This document shows positions 51,113-59,600 of a stretch of 64,000 nt of DNA, piece after piece; positions within the stretch are counted from its first letter, which is position 1, and every line of letters begins with the position of its first letter. The stretch covers positions 1-64,000 of the forward strand of contig CAMCYK010000003.1 of assembly GCA_945883695.1 (NCBI GenBank), written 5' to 3'. Source of the DNA: Akkermansia muciniphila (GTDB lineage: Bacteria > Verrucomicrobiota > Verrucomicrobiia > Verrucomicrobiales > Akkermansiaceae). The notes below the pieces were generated by a model, which saw only the letters and a program-made list of their open reading frames with translations, was not told the DNA's origin and did not search any database. A program made the position numbers and the translations under genes.

Positions 51113-52630
51113 TCATGGCCCCGTCGCCTTGACCCGGATGCGATAGAAGCCCTTCCCCCGATCCGGCGCGACCGGTGCAACCCGGACTTCCTCGCAATCG
51201 TCGTCCACCGGAACGACTTTGCTTGGCACTTCTTCCCAGCGGGTGAGATCAGGCGAATGCTCGATGATGAGCGAAATTCCGGGAAGCGCGCGCTGGCGCT
51301 TGATGACCACGGGTGCCCGGCTGCCAGCCAACTCGATCAGCGGATTGACCGTAGGCGCCCCCGGGTCGCTGCCGAGGGCATATTCGACCAGATTGAGCAG
51401 ACCGTCGTTGTCCGCGTCCATCCCGCCGCCCGCCTCCGCGCCGGCAGGAAGCTTCGAGCCGATCCATTCCTGATAGACCGCATCCGTCACGATCAGATCA
51501 TCCTCCGCGGCTCCCTGGTAGTTGGAATCATCCACCACGGCTTTCACGCGATAGCCCCCGGCGGTGGCCGGCAATTCAAGCGAGTTGTTGTAGGTGAGCA
51601 CCACCTTGAGGCCGGGAGGAACCGTGGTCACTTGCGGCAGCTGGAAGCCACGGCCCGTGGAAGTCACCAGCCCCCCCAGGACCACTCCCGCGCCCGCCGG
51701 CCCGATCACCGCATGCGCCTCGCCGGCCACCGCGGAATCCCCCCCGGCGACCACGTGATATTCCCCCGCATTCACCGGCGCTTCCATCGTCAGCCCCGCC
51801 GGCACGGGTGAATCCCTCGTCACAACCTTGATCATCGGCGAGCCGATCGACATCCAATTCCGGGCCGGGTAGTACCATTGGGGCGGCTTCACCCAGACCA
51901 CGGCGTCGCGATCCAGATCCTCGCCCACCGAAGGCGTGGCTCCCGAGAGGGCGAAGTTCAAGCTGTTGTAGGGCCCTTTGACGCCGAGCGGAACCTCCCC
52001 CGTCTTCTCGGTGTTGAAAGAGATCACGACCGCGTAGTTCGGCGGCAGCGCCACCCCGGCCAGGAAAGGGATGGTCACCTTGAAAGCGTAGCCGTTGTAG
52101 GGATAGGGCTTGCCGTTCGGCAGCGCGAGCGGCCGCCACGGGACTTCGACGGAAACCGTGCTGGACCCCAGCGGGCTGAACTGCTGCGGGCCCCCGGCAT
52201 CCCCGACCGGACTGAAAAACGACGCCTTGACCCGGTGGACATAGCCGGCCGGATTGGCGGCGCGCAGGGCCGGCCAGTCACTTCCCCGGGCCCATGTGAC
52301 CAGCACGGCTTCGACCAGATCCACGTAGCGGCCCGTGCCCGGAGATTTCACGACGTCCCCGAGGCCGGCCGTGCCCTGGCCGGCTGCGGCAATGCTGATA
52401 TACGAGAGATCGAGCACGGCGGGAACGCGGTTGAACGCGATGTCCGCACCCGAATACCGCAGCGGGCGGTAACTCATCCGCCCGGGCTCCGGGCCGCGCG
52501 GGAGCGGCAACCACGACCAGGGCGCCCCGCTGTAGGTCTGCCGCAGCCCGGCGAACACGGGCTCCTGGCCGGCGGCAACTGGAAGCAGCAGCAACGCGAA
52601 GAGCAGCGGCTTGGGATCGATGTGACTCAT
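51113..52630 (-). CDS. Secreted MBG-domain protein with DxDxDG loop and FYR C-terminal module
   Basis: ATG 52630; 505 aa; signal peptide MSHIDPKPLLFALLLLPVAAGQ. The N-terminal half (about 20-270) is beta-rich with no recognised family. An MBG-type bacterial Ig-like domain lies at about 315-385 (KVVLTYNNSLELPATAGGYRVKAVVDDSNYQG). Then come a calcium-loop-like DADNDGLLNLVEYALGSDP and the shared C-terminal module (LIIEHSPDLTRW ... GFYRIRVKA). It is downstream of the PEP-CTERM gene, but a strong intrinsic terminator ends 26 bp before its start, so expression needs read-through or its own promoter. Probably extracellular. Confidence 0.87.
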   Translation of the reverse strand: MSHIDPKPLLFALLLLPVAAGQEPVFAGLRQTYSGAPWSWLPLPRGPEPGRMSYRPLRYSGADIAFNRVPAVLDLSYISIAAAGQGTAGLGDVVKSPGTGRYVDLVEAVLVTWARGSDWPALRAANPAGYVHRVKASFFSPVGDAGGPQQFSPLGSSTVSVEVPWRPLALPNGKPYPYNGYAFKVTIPFLAGVALPPNYAVVISFNTEKTGEVPLGVKGPYNSLNFALSGATPSVGEDLDRDAVVWVKPPQWYYPARNWMSIGSPMIKVVTRDSPVPAGLTMEAPVNAGEYHVVAGGDSAVAGEAHAVIGPAGAGVVLGGLVTSTGRGFQLPQVTTVPPGLKVVLTYNNSLELPATAGGYRVKAVVDDSNYQGAAEDDLIVTDAVYQEWIGSKLPAGAEAGGGMDADNDGLLNLVEYALGSDPGAPTVNPLIELAGSRAPVVIKRQRALPGISLIIEHSPDLTRWEEVPSKVVPVDDDCEEVRVAPVAPDRGKGFYRIRVKATGP

Positions 52631-52655
52631 GAGCTTGTCCCCGAAAACTTTGCGG

Positions 52656-52692
52656 AAAAAAAAGGCGGCATCCCCGGATGGAGAGCCGCCTT
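52656..52692 (-). terminator. Intrinsic (Rho-independent) terminator after the PEP-CTERM gene
   Basis: On the minus strand AAGGCGGC, a 15-nt loop and GCCGCCTT form an 8-bp stem followed by six more T's (eight T's in all). This is the clearest intrinsic terminator in the window, 35 bp after the PEP-CTERM stop. Confidence 0.92.
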
Positions 52693-52726
52693 CCAATGAA
52701 AAACCCGACAGCGTGGCGACCTCGCG

Positions 52727-53587
52727 TTACACGCCGAGACGCTTCCGGCGCAGGACGAACGGCAGCACCGACACCAGGCACAGCATCAGTCCCGACGGCT
52801 CCGGCACCCCATAAGTGATCCCGCCGACCGCCAGGAAGTTGGAGCCCAGGCCGCCGACCTCCGTGCCGCTCTCGCGCCACCCGAGCTGGATGCCCGCGAT
52901 CTGGTCGGCGGAAGATCCCGCCAAGAGCCCGGAGGTGCTTGCCGTAGCTCCCCCGCCAGCCACCGACAATTGGAAGTCGACCCCCCCCGGAATCGCGGAC
53001 GCCTTGGTCACGACCGTCATCGCGTAGAGGCCGCCGAGGGTTTGGGAACCCTCGAAAACAGCCCCGAACGCGGTCGCCGACATCACTCCGCCGGTCGACC
53101 AGTGCATGTTCCAGGTCGCGGAAAGTTCAGCACTCGGATCAGTGGACTGCGAATTGGGAACAAAGACCAGGCTGAACAGCTCGGAACCGGCACTATTCAC
53201 ATAGCCAATCGAGAAGCGGTTGCGGTCGACGTCGCCGGGGAAGGAGTCCGCATAGGTCGTGATGCTGTCCTGAATGGCGAAATTCAGCTCCATCCTCGAC
53301 TCGGACAAACCCAGCAGGACCGGGTACTGGGTGATGGTGATCCCGCTGGGAGCGGCCGCAGGCTCGGAGTCGTAGTAACCGCCCAACGCCACGCCACTGG
53401 TAGCGCCGATCGGGTGGACGAAGGCGCGGGGATAGACCTCCCCGTCGACGAAATTGCTTTCGGACTGGACCCAGCCACGCACCCCGTCCAGCGCTGACTG
53501 GCTGGGAAGACCGGAGAGGTCCAGCGTGAATACAGCAGCTTGGGCCGTGTGGACGGCAGCCAGTGCGAGTAAAGGAATGATTCTCAT
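52727..53587 (-). CDS. PEP-CTERM-anchored secreted protein
   Basis: 286 aa; signal peptide MRIIPLLALAAVHTAQA. A single beta-sandwich-like domain fills most of the protein (FTLDLSGLPSQSALDGVRGW; TITQYPVLLGLSESRMELNF). The C-terminus is a complete PEP-CTERM signal: GVPEPSG, a hydrophobic segment (LMLCLVSVLPFVL) and a basic RRKR tail. It is the second gene of a small operon after the 49-aa secreted peptide, and is followed by a strong terminator, suggesting high expression of these two genes. The ligand is unknown. Confidence 0.9.
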   Translation of the reverse strand: MRIIPLLALAAVHTAQAAVFTLDLSGLPSQSALDGVRGWVQSESNFVDGEVYPRAFVHPIGATSGVALGGYYDSEPAAAPSGITITQYPVLLGLSESRMELNFAIQDSITTYADSFPGDVDRNRFSIGYVNSAGSELFSLVFVPNSQSTDPSAELSATWNMHWSTGGVMSATAFGAVFEGSQTLGGLYAMTVVTKASAIPGGVDFQLSVAGGGATASTSGLLAGSSADQIAGIQLGWRESGTEVGGLGSNFLAVGGITYGVPEPSGLMLCLVSVLPFVLRRKRLGV

Positions 53588-53631
53588 GGGAAATGCAGAT
53601 TAGGGAGTTACCGGGGGAACCGTCCCGCGAG

Positions 53632-53781
53632 TCAAAGACCGCTGATCACCGGACGATCCACCGTCGTGGTAACGACGATCGGTGGCGGGGTGGAGGAGGG
53701 AGGACGCCGGGCGGCCTCGACTTGAGTGACTGACAGACCGGTCAGGGCCAGCGCGAACCAGAGTTTGGAGGTTGTTTTCAT
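53632..53781 (-). CDS. Small secreted peptide (49 aa), first gene of PEP-CTERM operon
   Basis: From ATG 53781: MKTTSKLWFALALTGLSVTQ then VEA, a good signal peptide with an Ala cleavage site. The mature peptide is about 26 aa and rich in Pro, Thr and Val (RRPPSSTPPPIVV...). No homologue is recognised. It sits 44 bp upstream of the PEP-CTERM gene on the same strand and directly downstream of the palindrome at 53840, so it is probably co-transcribed under the same control. A longer form from an upstream ATG (53826) would lack the signal at the N-terminus and is less likely. Confidence 0.65.
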   Translation of the reverse strand: MKTTSKLWFALALTGLSVTQVEAARRPPSSTPPPIVVTTTVDRPVISGL

Positions 53782-53839
53782 TGCGAGCTCAAAGTGGTCC
53801 GCGACCCCTCGCGGCTCAATGCCCATCGTGATTTGATTC

Positions 53840-53854
53840 GTGCAAGTTTTGCAC
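53840..53854. promoter_or_regulatory. TGCAA-N3-TTGCA palindrome upstream of the small secreted operon
   Basis: GTGCAAGTTTTGCAC, a perfect 6+6-bp inverted repeat with a 3-bp spacer, 59-73 bp upstream of the 49-aa peptide gene and just past the O-antigen ligase stop. It shares its core with the palindromes at 48650 and 50431. Confidence 0.65.
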
Positions 53855-53881
53855 TACCCGATTGGATCCCCTCCCCAGCCG

Positions 53882-55957
53882 TCACCGGCCGCCCGACCTT
53901 CCCTCGAGAAGGGCGATCAGTTCACCATGATCCTCCAGCTCGAGCATCATGCCGCGGAGAGCCGGCTCGAGCCGCGCCAGCGCCGGCCGCGGCAAGCGCA
54001 GAACTGCTTCTTCGAGCAGTTCGCGGTCACCCGCAGCGAGCGCGACACAATCCGCTTCGAGGTCCTCGCTCCCCAGCGCCGCCCGGATCGCGCCGGCAAA
54101 CGCCGTTCTCACGATCGCCGGATCGGAGCCCGCCACCTCCCGCTGGGCCCGCGCCCAGCTCAGCGCCACCCCCCACAGCCTCACGCTTTCCTCCGGACGG
54201 ATCCGCTTCCAGCCTTCGGCCTGGACCAGCGGCAGGCGCACCCAGCGGGGCGACAAGAGCCGCTGCCGCGCGAAGTCCGCCTCGACCTGCGAGTCCTTGT
54301 CATCGAAATGCAAGGCCAGCATCCCGTGCAAGCCGTGCAACCGCGGATCCAGCGGCGCGATCCTCAGCGCGGATTCCAGCTCCGAGAGCGCCAGCTCCAG
54401 CGGATCCACCGGCCCCGGCAGCGGCGGTTCCACGCCTCCCGCCACCGCCGCCTGATCGAGCGCATACAGTCGCCGCGCCTCCTTCAAGCGGGCCTCCACC
54501 TGCCCCGCCGGGGTCACCGGCCGCCCGGTGACGGCCCCGTGCAGCAGCACCGCCCCGCCCGCCAGCACCACCATCCCCGCGGCGCGCCAGGTCCAGCGCC
54601 CCGTGCCGCCCTGGCCCCGCGCGTGGAACGGCCCGCTGAGGGCCAACAGATAGCCGGAAAACCACAGCAAGCTCTCCCGATGGAGCGGCACGTCGACGAT
54701 CCCATGCACCAGGGGCAGCGACGCCGCGACCACCAGACCGCAGCGCAAGGCCCGGTCGGGCCCCTTCCGGGCGGCCCTCACCCCGCAGCCGACCACCGCC
54801 AATCCCAGGATCAGCACGGTGGCGGCCGCCGGAACTCCGGATTCCGCCGCCATCCACAGCCAACTGCTCTCGGGGTGCAGATGAAGCCCGCCGTTCACGT
54901 TCGCCGCAAGGCTCCGGTACTGCGGGAACACCACGCGGAACTGGCCGGTTCCCCAGCCGGTCAGCGGCTGCGAGCGGATCATCCCCAGCGTGTCGTTGAA
55001 GATCTCCAGCCGGTGGTCCAGCTTCACGACCGCACCCGCTTCAGTCTCCCCGGCCGGATCCCAGAGCTTGCGGGCCAGCCGCTCCTTCACCCGGCTGTCG
55101 GGAACCAGCAGCACCACCGCCGCCGCCAGCACCAGCAGCCCGAGAATCTTCGCCCCGTGGCCGCGCAGATAGGCGCGTCCCGAAAGCACCCCGATTCCCG
55201 CCACCCCCAGCAGCAGCAGGAAGATGCCGGCCCGGCTGAGGTTGACGAACACCAGCGCCAGCGTCAGCGACGTCACCGCGCCGATGGCGAAGCCGATCAG
55301 GCCGAGCGACCGCCTTCGTCCCGCCTGCAACAGGAGTCCGGTCGCGACCGCAGCCCCCATCGCCAGCAAGGTCGCGTTGTGGTTGCGGTTGGTGAAAAAC
55401 CCGAACAGTTTGCCCGCGTCGGCGCCGCCCTTTGATTCCCAGGCGATCATCGCCAGCACCAGATAGACCAGAACCACGGCGAGCGCCCCGATCGCGAAGG
55501 CGGTCCGCCGCGACCCCGGATCAGGCAGGCTCAGGATCCGCAGCAGGACCAGACCAGACAAGAATTGGCCGGCCAGCCCTTCGAGGGCCAACGGGAGCTG
55601 CGGCGTGATTCGATCTCCCGTCGGGAGGCCCGCGGCACCGAGCACGCCACGCCACTCCGCCACCCGGCCGAAGTCGGCGGGCAGCAGGTTGAGGACCGCG
55701 CAGCCGAGCCAGACGAGCGCCAGAATCCATACCCAGCGCGGCAGGGCGGCGACCGCCGGGCTCGCCAGCATCCACCCGCCCGCCAACACCAGGCCCAGAC
55801 CCAGGACCCCCTCCCGGGGACCCGCCGCCACCAGCCACAAGACCAGCAGCAGCCAGGGCAACCAACGGTGCCCGCCCGCGGCCCGTCCCTCCCCCTCCAT
55901 TTCCGGCGGCCAATCCCTCATCCCGGACTCCGTCCCGTCCTTCCGCAACCCGCTCAT
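53882..55957 (-). CDS. O-antigen ligase / polymerase family membrane protein with C-terminal helical domain
   Basis: 691 aa. About 11-12 membrane helices span residues about 30-480, with Wzy_C/WaaL-type landmarks: FFTNRNHNATLLAMG, VNLSRAGIFLLLLG, and the periplasmic-loop motif HPESSWLWMAAESGVPAA. A C-terminal soluble region (about 500-691) is alpha-helical and TPR-like (LELALSELESALRIAPLDPRLHGLHGMLALHFDD), common in polymerases from PEP-CTERM-type exopolysaccharide loci. It polymerises or transfers polysaccharide at the periplasmic face of the inner membrane. The start overlaps the response-regulator stop by ATGA, so the two are coupled. Confidence 0.88.
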   Translation of the reverse strand: MSGLRKDGTESGMRDWPPEMEGEGRAAGGHRWLPWLLLVLWLVAAGPREGVLGLGLVLAGGWMLASPAVAALPRWVWILALVWLGCAVLNLLPADFGRVAEWRGVLGAAGLPTGDRITPQLPLALEGLAGQFLSGLVLLRILSLPDPGSRRTAFAIGALAVVLVYLVLAMIAWESKGGADAGKLFGFFTNRNHNATLLAMGAAVATGLLLQAGRRRSLGLIGFAIGAVTSLTLALVFVNLSRAGIFLLLLGVAGIGVLSGRAYLRGHGAKILGLLVLAAAVVLLVPDSRVKERLARKLWDPAGETEAGAVVKLDHRLEIFNDTLGMIRSQPLTGWGTGQFRVVFPQYRSLAANVNGGLHLHPESSWLWMAAESGVPAAATVLILGLAVVGCGVRAARKGPDRALRCGLVVAASLPLVHGIVDVPLHRESLLWFSGYLLALSGPFHARGQGGTGRWTWRAAGMVVLAGGAVLLHGAVTGRPVTPAGQVEARLKEARRLYALDQAAVAGGVEPPLPGPVDPLELALSELESALRIAPLDPRLHGLHGMLALHFDDKDSQVEADFARQRLLSPRWVRLPLVQAEGWKRIRPEESVRLWGVALSWARAQREVAGSDPAIVRTAFAGAIRAALGSEDLEADCVALAAGDRELLEEAVLRLPRPALARLEPALRGMMLELEDHGELIALLEGRSGGR

Positions 55958-57360
55958 AGCCGCCCTTTCAAGTTATGCCTCTCCAGCATGTTGTAAACCG
56001 TGCGCAGGCTGACACCCAGCTTGGCCGCGACCCGCCGCCGGTTCCCTCCGCTCAATTTCAGCGCGTCGATCAATGCGACCCGCTCCAGATCGCCCAGCCG
56101 CCCGCCTTCGCCGCTGCCGCCATCGGTCTCCATGCCGGACAACCACGCCGACGCCCCTTCTTCCAGATCGCCGGAGTCGATCTCATCCACCGGTCCCTTG
56201 CTGAGAATCGAATGGATCACCCACTCGAGCTCGGTCATGTTCCCCGGCCAGTCATGATCCATCACCCAGGACCAAGCCCTGCGGCTGAGAGTCGGGCGGC
56301 GGATTGCCAGCGCGATGCAGACTTCCGACAAAACCTTTTCCACCAATGGCAGCAGGTCCTCGTGCCGGCGACGGAGACTCGGCAGCTCGATCCTGATCGC
56401 GGCCAACAAATACAGCAGATCCTGACACGAGTGCTCCAGCGCGATCTGCTGGTGGAACGGGAGGCCCGAGACCGCGATCACCCGGCAGTTGCCGGTCCCC
56501 GCCTCCATCGCTTTGCCAAGACCGGCCTGGCTGTCCGCGGGGAGATTCTCGATTCCCCGCAGCAGCAAGGTCGAGGGCAGCGACCGCGTGAAGAGCCCCT
56601 TTTTGCGAATCCGAATCTCCTGCAAGCCCGGAGTCACGATTTCCCCGCCGGAGACCGTCATGCTCAGGATCTCTCCCGCGACCGAGCCACATTCGATCTC
56701 CACCAGGTCGCGCCTCCGGCTACCTGGCATCGAGCTGTGGATCCGGCGTGCCAGCGCATACCTGCCAACCCCGGCCTCCCCCTCGATCAGCACCGGGCTC
56801 CGGGCGGCGACCGCATGGTGGAACAGCTCGTCCACGTTGATCATCGCCTTCGATCGCCACGGAAACCCGAGACCGCCGCCCGCCGGCGGCGCGACTCCCG
56901 GCACCGACGACTCCAGCCGCGAGCGCTCGTGCGCCGCCCTGACGAGCTGGAACAAGGCCTCCGGCTCCGCAGGTTTCACCGCATACTCGAGCGCGCCGGC
57001 ACGGATCGCGCTGACCGCGTCAGCCGCCCGGTCCCTCGCGGTCAGGACGATGCAAGGGACCTCCGGATGTTCCTGTTTGAGTTCCCGCAGCAGATCCAGA
57101 CCGTCACAGTCCGGCAGCCCCAGATCAAGGATCAGGACATCCCATGGCCGCCTCCCGCGGGCCATGGCGCTCTGCTGGCGGACTTCCGCACCATTGCTCA
57201 TCAAGACCGGCAGGAACCCGTGCCGCCGGGCATACTCCACCAGGATCAGACCGGTAACCCCGTCGTCCTCCACGATTCCCAGCGTCGCGGGAGGCCCCTC
57301 GCCGCCATCGCCGCTCCCGCGATCCGCACGAAGCCAGGGATTACCCGTCTCTTGAGTCAT
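55954..57360 (-). CDS. NtrC-type response regulator with degenerate AAA+ domain
   Basis: 468 aa from ATG 57360 (MTQETGNP); an upstream ATG at 57420 adds 20 aa. The REC domain (about 28-145) is intact: acidic pair EDD, phospho-acceptor Asp in LILDLGLPD, Thr in LTAR, and Lys in VKP. The central domain (about 175-390) follows the sigma-54 activator fold but is damaged. Walker A is GEAGVGRY, with Arg for the Lys. The Walker B acids are replaced (LLLRGIENL). The GAFTGA loop is absent. A Fis-type helix-turn-helix closes the protein (NRRRVAAKLGVSLRTVYNML). Related regulators (PrsR type) control PEP-CTERM/exopolysaccharide genes. This one should bind DNA but is unlikely to drive sigma-54 ATP-dependent activation. 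Confidence 0.9.
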   Translation of the reverse strand: MTQETGNPWLRADRGSGDGGEGPPATLGIVEDDGVTGLILVEYARRHGFLPVLMSNGAEVRQQSAMARGRRPWDVLILDLGLPDCDGLDLLRELKQEHPEVPCIVLTARDRAADAVSAIRAGALEYAVKPAEPEALFQLVRAAHERSRLESSVPGVAPPAGGGLGFPWRSKAMINVDELFHHAVAARSPVLIEGEAGVGRYALARRIHSSMPGSRRRDLVEIECGSVAGEILSMTVSGGEIVTPGLQEIRIRKKGLFTRSLPSTLLLRGIENLPADSQAGLGKAMEAGTGNCRVIAVSGLPFHQQIALEHSCQDLLYLLAAIRIELPSLRRRHEDLLPLVEKVLSEVCIALAIRRPTLSRRAWSWVMDHDWPGNMTELEWVIHSILSKGPVDEIDSGDLEEGASAWLSGMETDGGSGEGGRLGDLERVALIDALKLSGGNRRRVAAKLGVSLRTVYNMLERHNLKGRL

Positions 57361-57483
57361 TGACACTTGGATCGATTGTCGCACGACGACGCTGCCGCTT
57401 CCCGCTTTGCCTACGGCCATGCCAGTCAGTGGCTAACGCCAGTTCCGGCACGTCGCGACCGCTCCTTCCTGCGTTCCGCTAGC

Positions 57484-57499
57484 GGGCGCCGAAGCGCCC
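57484..57499 (-). other. Stable UUCG-tetraloop hairpin after the WecA-like gene
   Basis: In the minus-strand transcript GGGCGC-UUCG-GCGCCC is a 6-bp perfect stem closed by the very stable cUUCGg tetraloop, 19 bp after the stop of the WecA fusion gene. No T-tract follows, so it may be a processing or 3'-end-stabilising element rather than a terminator. Confidence 0.45.
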
Positions 57500-57517
57500 C
57501 GGCGCAAGCCCCGCCCC

Positions 57518-59425
57518 TCAGGCCACTTCCTCGCCGCTTGCCGACTCGGTCGGCACCTCGTCACCCGTCAATACAAAGTCCCACTCGAATAGCTTCAGTC
57601 CGGACTTTTCCAAAACCGCTCTCAACTTCGCCCGCTTCACCTCGTCCAACCCGCGGATTGCGACCATCACCCCGTCCAACCCAAGTTTGGCGCTAAGTCG
57701 CGGCAGATCCTCCACCGTCCCCAGAATCTCGAAGCCCCTCATCAACCGCCCTTTCAACAAGCGCTTGTCATCCAGCAGCCCGACGACCTGCACGGTTTCG
57801 AAGTGCCCTTGGGGAATCGCGGTCAAGTGGTCAAGATAAAGATCTCCCAACTCGCCGGCGCCATACACGACGATGCGGCAACGGCCCCCTGGCAGCACCC
57901 GCGCCTGCCGGTGCAAGCTATCCACCGCCAGCTCGCGGAGCACCTCGGGCAGAGCCCGCGGAACCAGTATGCCGACGGCGGCCATCATGGACGCCATGGC
58001 TGAGATCCTGGTGACCTGCCACGTCAGATCACCGGAAGCGACCTGGACCAACGCCGCCGTCACCATGCCGGCCAAAAACAACCCAACCGCCACCAGCAAG
58101 AATTCGCGGAGCCTGGCCCGGCTCCACATTCGTCGATAGACCCGCAATAGCAGAAGCATCATAAGCCCGGTCGCTGTAAAAATACCGATAAAACTCCAAG
58201 TTGGCGCAGATTCCATCCGGCCCGGATCGAAGTTCGCATCCATCAGATTCGCAGTCAATGCAGCCAGCGACAACACCAGCAAGTCCCATAAGATATACCA
58301 AGGTTTCAGACCGCGACCACCCTCCCGGCGCTTGAGCGCCAATTGAACCAGCTCCCCGCTCTGGATAAACTCAAGACCCGCCAGATGCTTCAACCCGAAA
58401 AGCGCGATCACAAATCCCGCGACCGCGGCGATCACCATCCCTCGCCCTCCAATCAACAACGGCGCAAGCGCGACGAGCGACAAAACCACGGCGCTGCCGT
58501 GTAAGATCCGCGTCACCTTCAACTGTGACCAGCCGCGAGCCAACAACCTGTGGTGCAGGTGATCCTTGTCGGGAGCGAAGATACCGACCGCGCCGCCCTC
58601 GCCCCGCCAGTCGCTCAACAGCTTGCGCACCGACCTCCGCCAGACCGCCAGCAGCACGTCGATCAGTGGAACTCCGGCCACCGCCAGCGGCAGCAGGAGC
58701 GAGGCCCCGATGGCCTTTCTCCCAACCACTTCGGTGGCCGCGGTCGCCACGAACAGCCCTAGCATCATCGAGCCGGCATCCCCCAGGAAGATCCGCGCCG
58801 GATGTCGGTTGTAGCGCAGGAACCCGCCCAACGAGGCGACCATCAACCCGAGCAGCAGCGCATCCCCCGGCTGGCCCTGTGCCATTTGGATCACCGCCAT
58901 TCCCGACAAGCTGATCGCCGCCAGCCCGGCACAGAGTCCATCGAGCCCGTCGATCAGGTTGAACGCGTTCACCAGCAGGACGATCCACGCCACCCAGATT
59001 CCCAAATCGACGACCAGCGGGACCTCGTATCCCAGCAAGCTGCTCCCGCTGCCCGGCTTGAGCCACCAGTAAAGCACCGCCGCCGCCACCTGCCCCGCCA
59101 GCTTCACCCACGGACGGATGCCCCCCCGGTCATCGGTCACGCCGACCGCCACCAGCAGCGCCGACGCCGCGATGAAGGCGGAGAGCACCCCGGCCTGCCC
59201 GCCGACCAAGACCGCGGGGAAGAACAGGGTCAGAGCCAGTCCACCCATCACGAACGTCAGCCACACCGCCAGCCCGCCGGCCCGCGGAACCGCGTTCAAA
59301 TGAACCCGCCGTTCGTCCGGCAGGTCCATCAGCCCCAGCCGCGGCCCCGCCGCGATCATGAAGCGGCTGAGGCCCAAAGCGACACCATAACTGCCCACCA
59401 GCAGTGCGATCGATAAAATTATCAT
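57518..59425 (-). CDS. WecA/MraY-type sugar-1-phosphate transferase fused to CapD-like membrane + Rossmann region
   Basis: Start chosen at ATG 59425 (MIILSIALLVG), which opens with AT-rich codons like its neighbours; ATG 59461 adds 12 aa. The product is 635 aa. Residues about 1-335 are a polyprenyl-phosphate glycosyl-1-phosphate transferase: VTDDRGG, the catalytic NAFNLIDGLDGL, FLGDAGSMMLG and DKDHLHHRLL. A second set of about four membrane helices (about 370-490) and a Rossmann domain (about 505-620, IVVYGAGELGDLYLDHL) resemble the N-terminal part of CapD/FlaA1-type nucleotide-sugar dehydratases, but the SDR catalytic domain is missing. It starts repeat-unit assembly on the lipid carrier; the C-terminal region may be regulatory (inference). 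Confidence 0.9.
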   Translation of the reverse strand: MIILSIALLVGSYGVALGLSRFMIAAGPRLGLMDLPDERRVHLNAVPRAGGLAVWLTFVMGGLALTLFFPAVLVGGQAGVLSAFIAASALLVAVGVTDDRGGIRPWVKLAGQVAAAVLYWWLKPGSGSSLLGYEVPLVVDLGIWVAWIVLLVNAFNLIDGLDGLCAGLAAISLSGMAVIQMAQGQPGDALLLGLMVASLGGFLRYNRHPARIFLGDAGSMMLGLFVATAATEVVGRKAIGASLLLPLAVAGVPLIDVLLAVWRRSVRKLLSDWRGEGGAVGIFAPDKDHLHHRLLARGWSQLKVTRILHGSAVVLSLVALAPLLIGGRGMVIAAVAGFVIALFGLKHLAGLEFIQSGELVQLALKRREGGRGLKPWYILWDLLVLSLAALTANLMDANFDPGRMESAPTWSFIGIFTATGLMMLLLLRVYRRMWSRARLREFLLVAVGLFLAGMVTAALVQVASGDLTWQVTRISAMASMMAAVGILVPRALPEVLRELAVDSLHRQARVLPGGRCRIVVYGAGELGDLYLDHLTAIPQGHFETVQVVGLLDDKRLLKGRLMRGFEILGTVEDLPRLSAKLGLDGVMVAIRGLDEVKRAKLRAVLEKSGLKLFEWDFVLTGDEVPTESASGEEVA

Positions 59426-59600
59426 TTTTAATTCAAATATTAACAAGCGACTTGTCGCCATTTCATCCGCGGCGGCCCGCTCGCGCCCCTCTCCGCCGCC
59501 GCCGCCCCCTGCTGACGCTCACTCGCCATGAACCAGCCTGACCACCGGTTCCAAGACGCGCGCCGCCAACCCGCGGGGGGCTCGCTGCGGCGAACGCTCT

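Noticed and set aside
55954-57360. Functional sigma-54 activator
   Set aside because: GAFTGA, the Walker A lysine and the Walker B acids are all missing.
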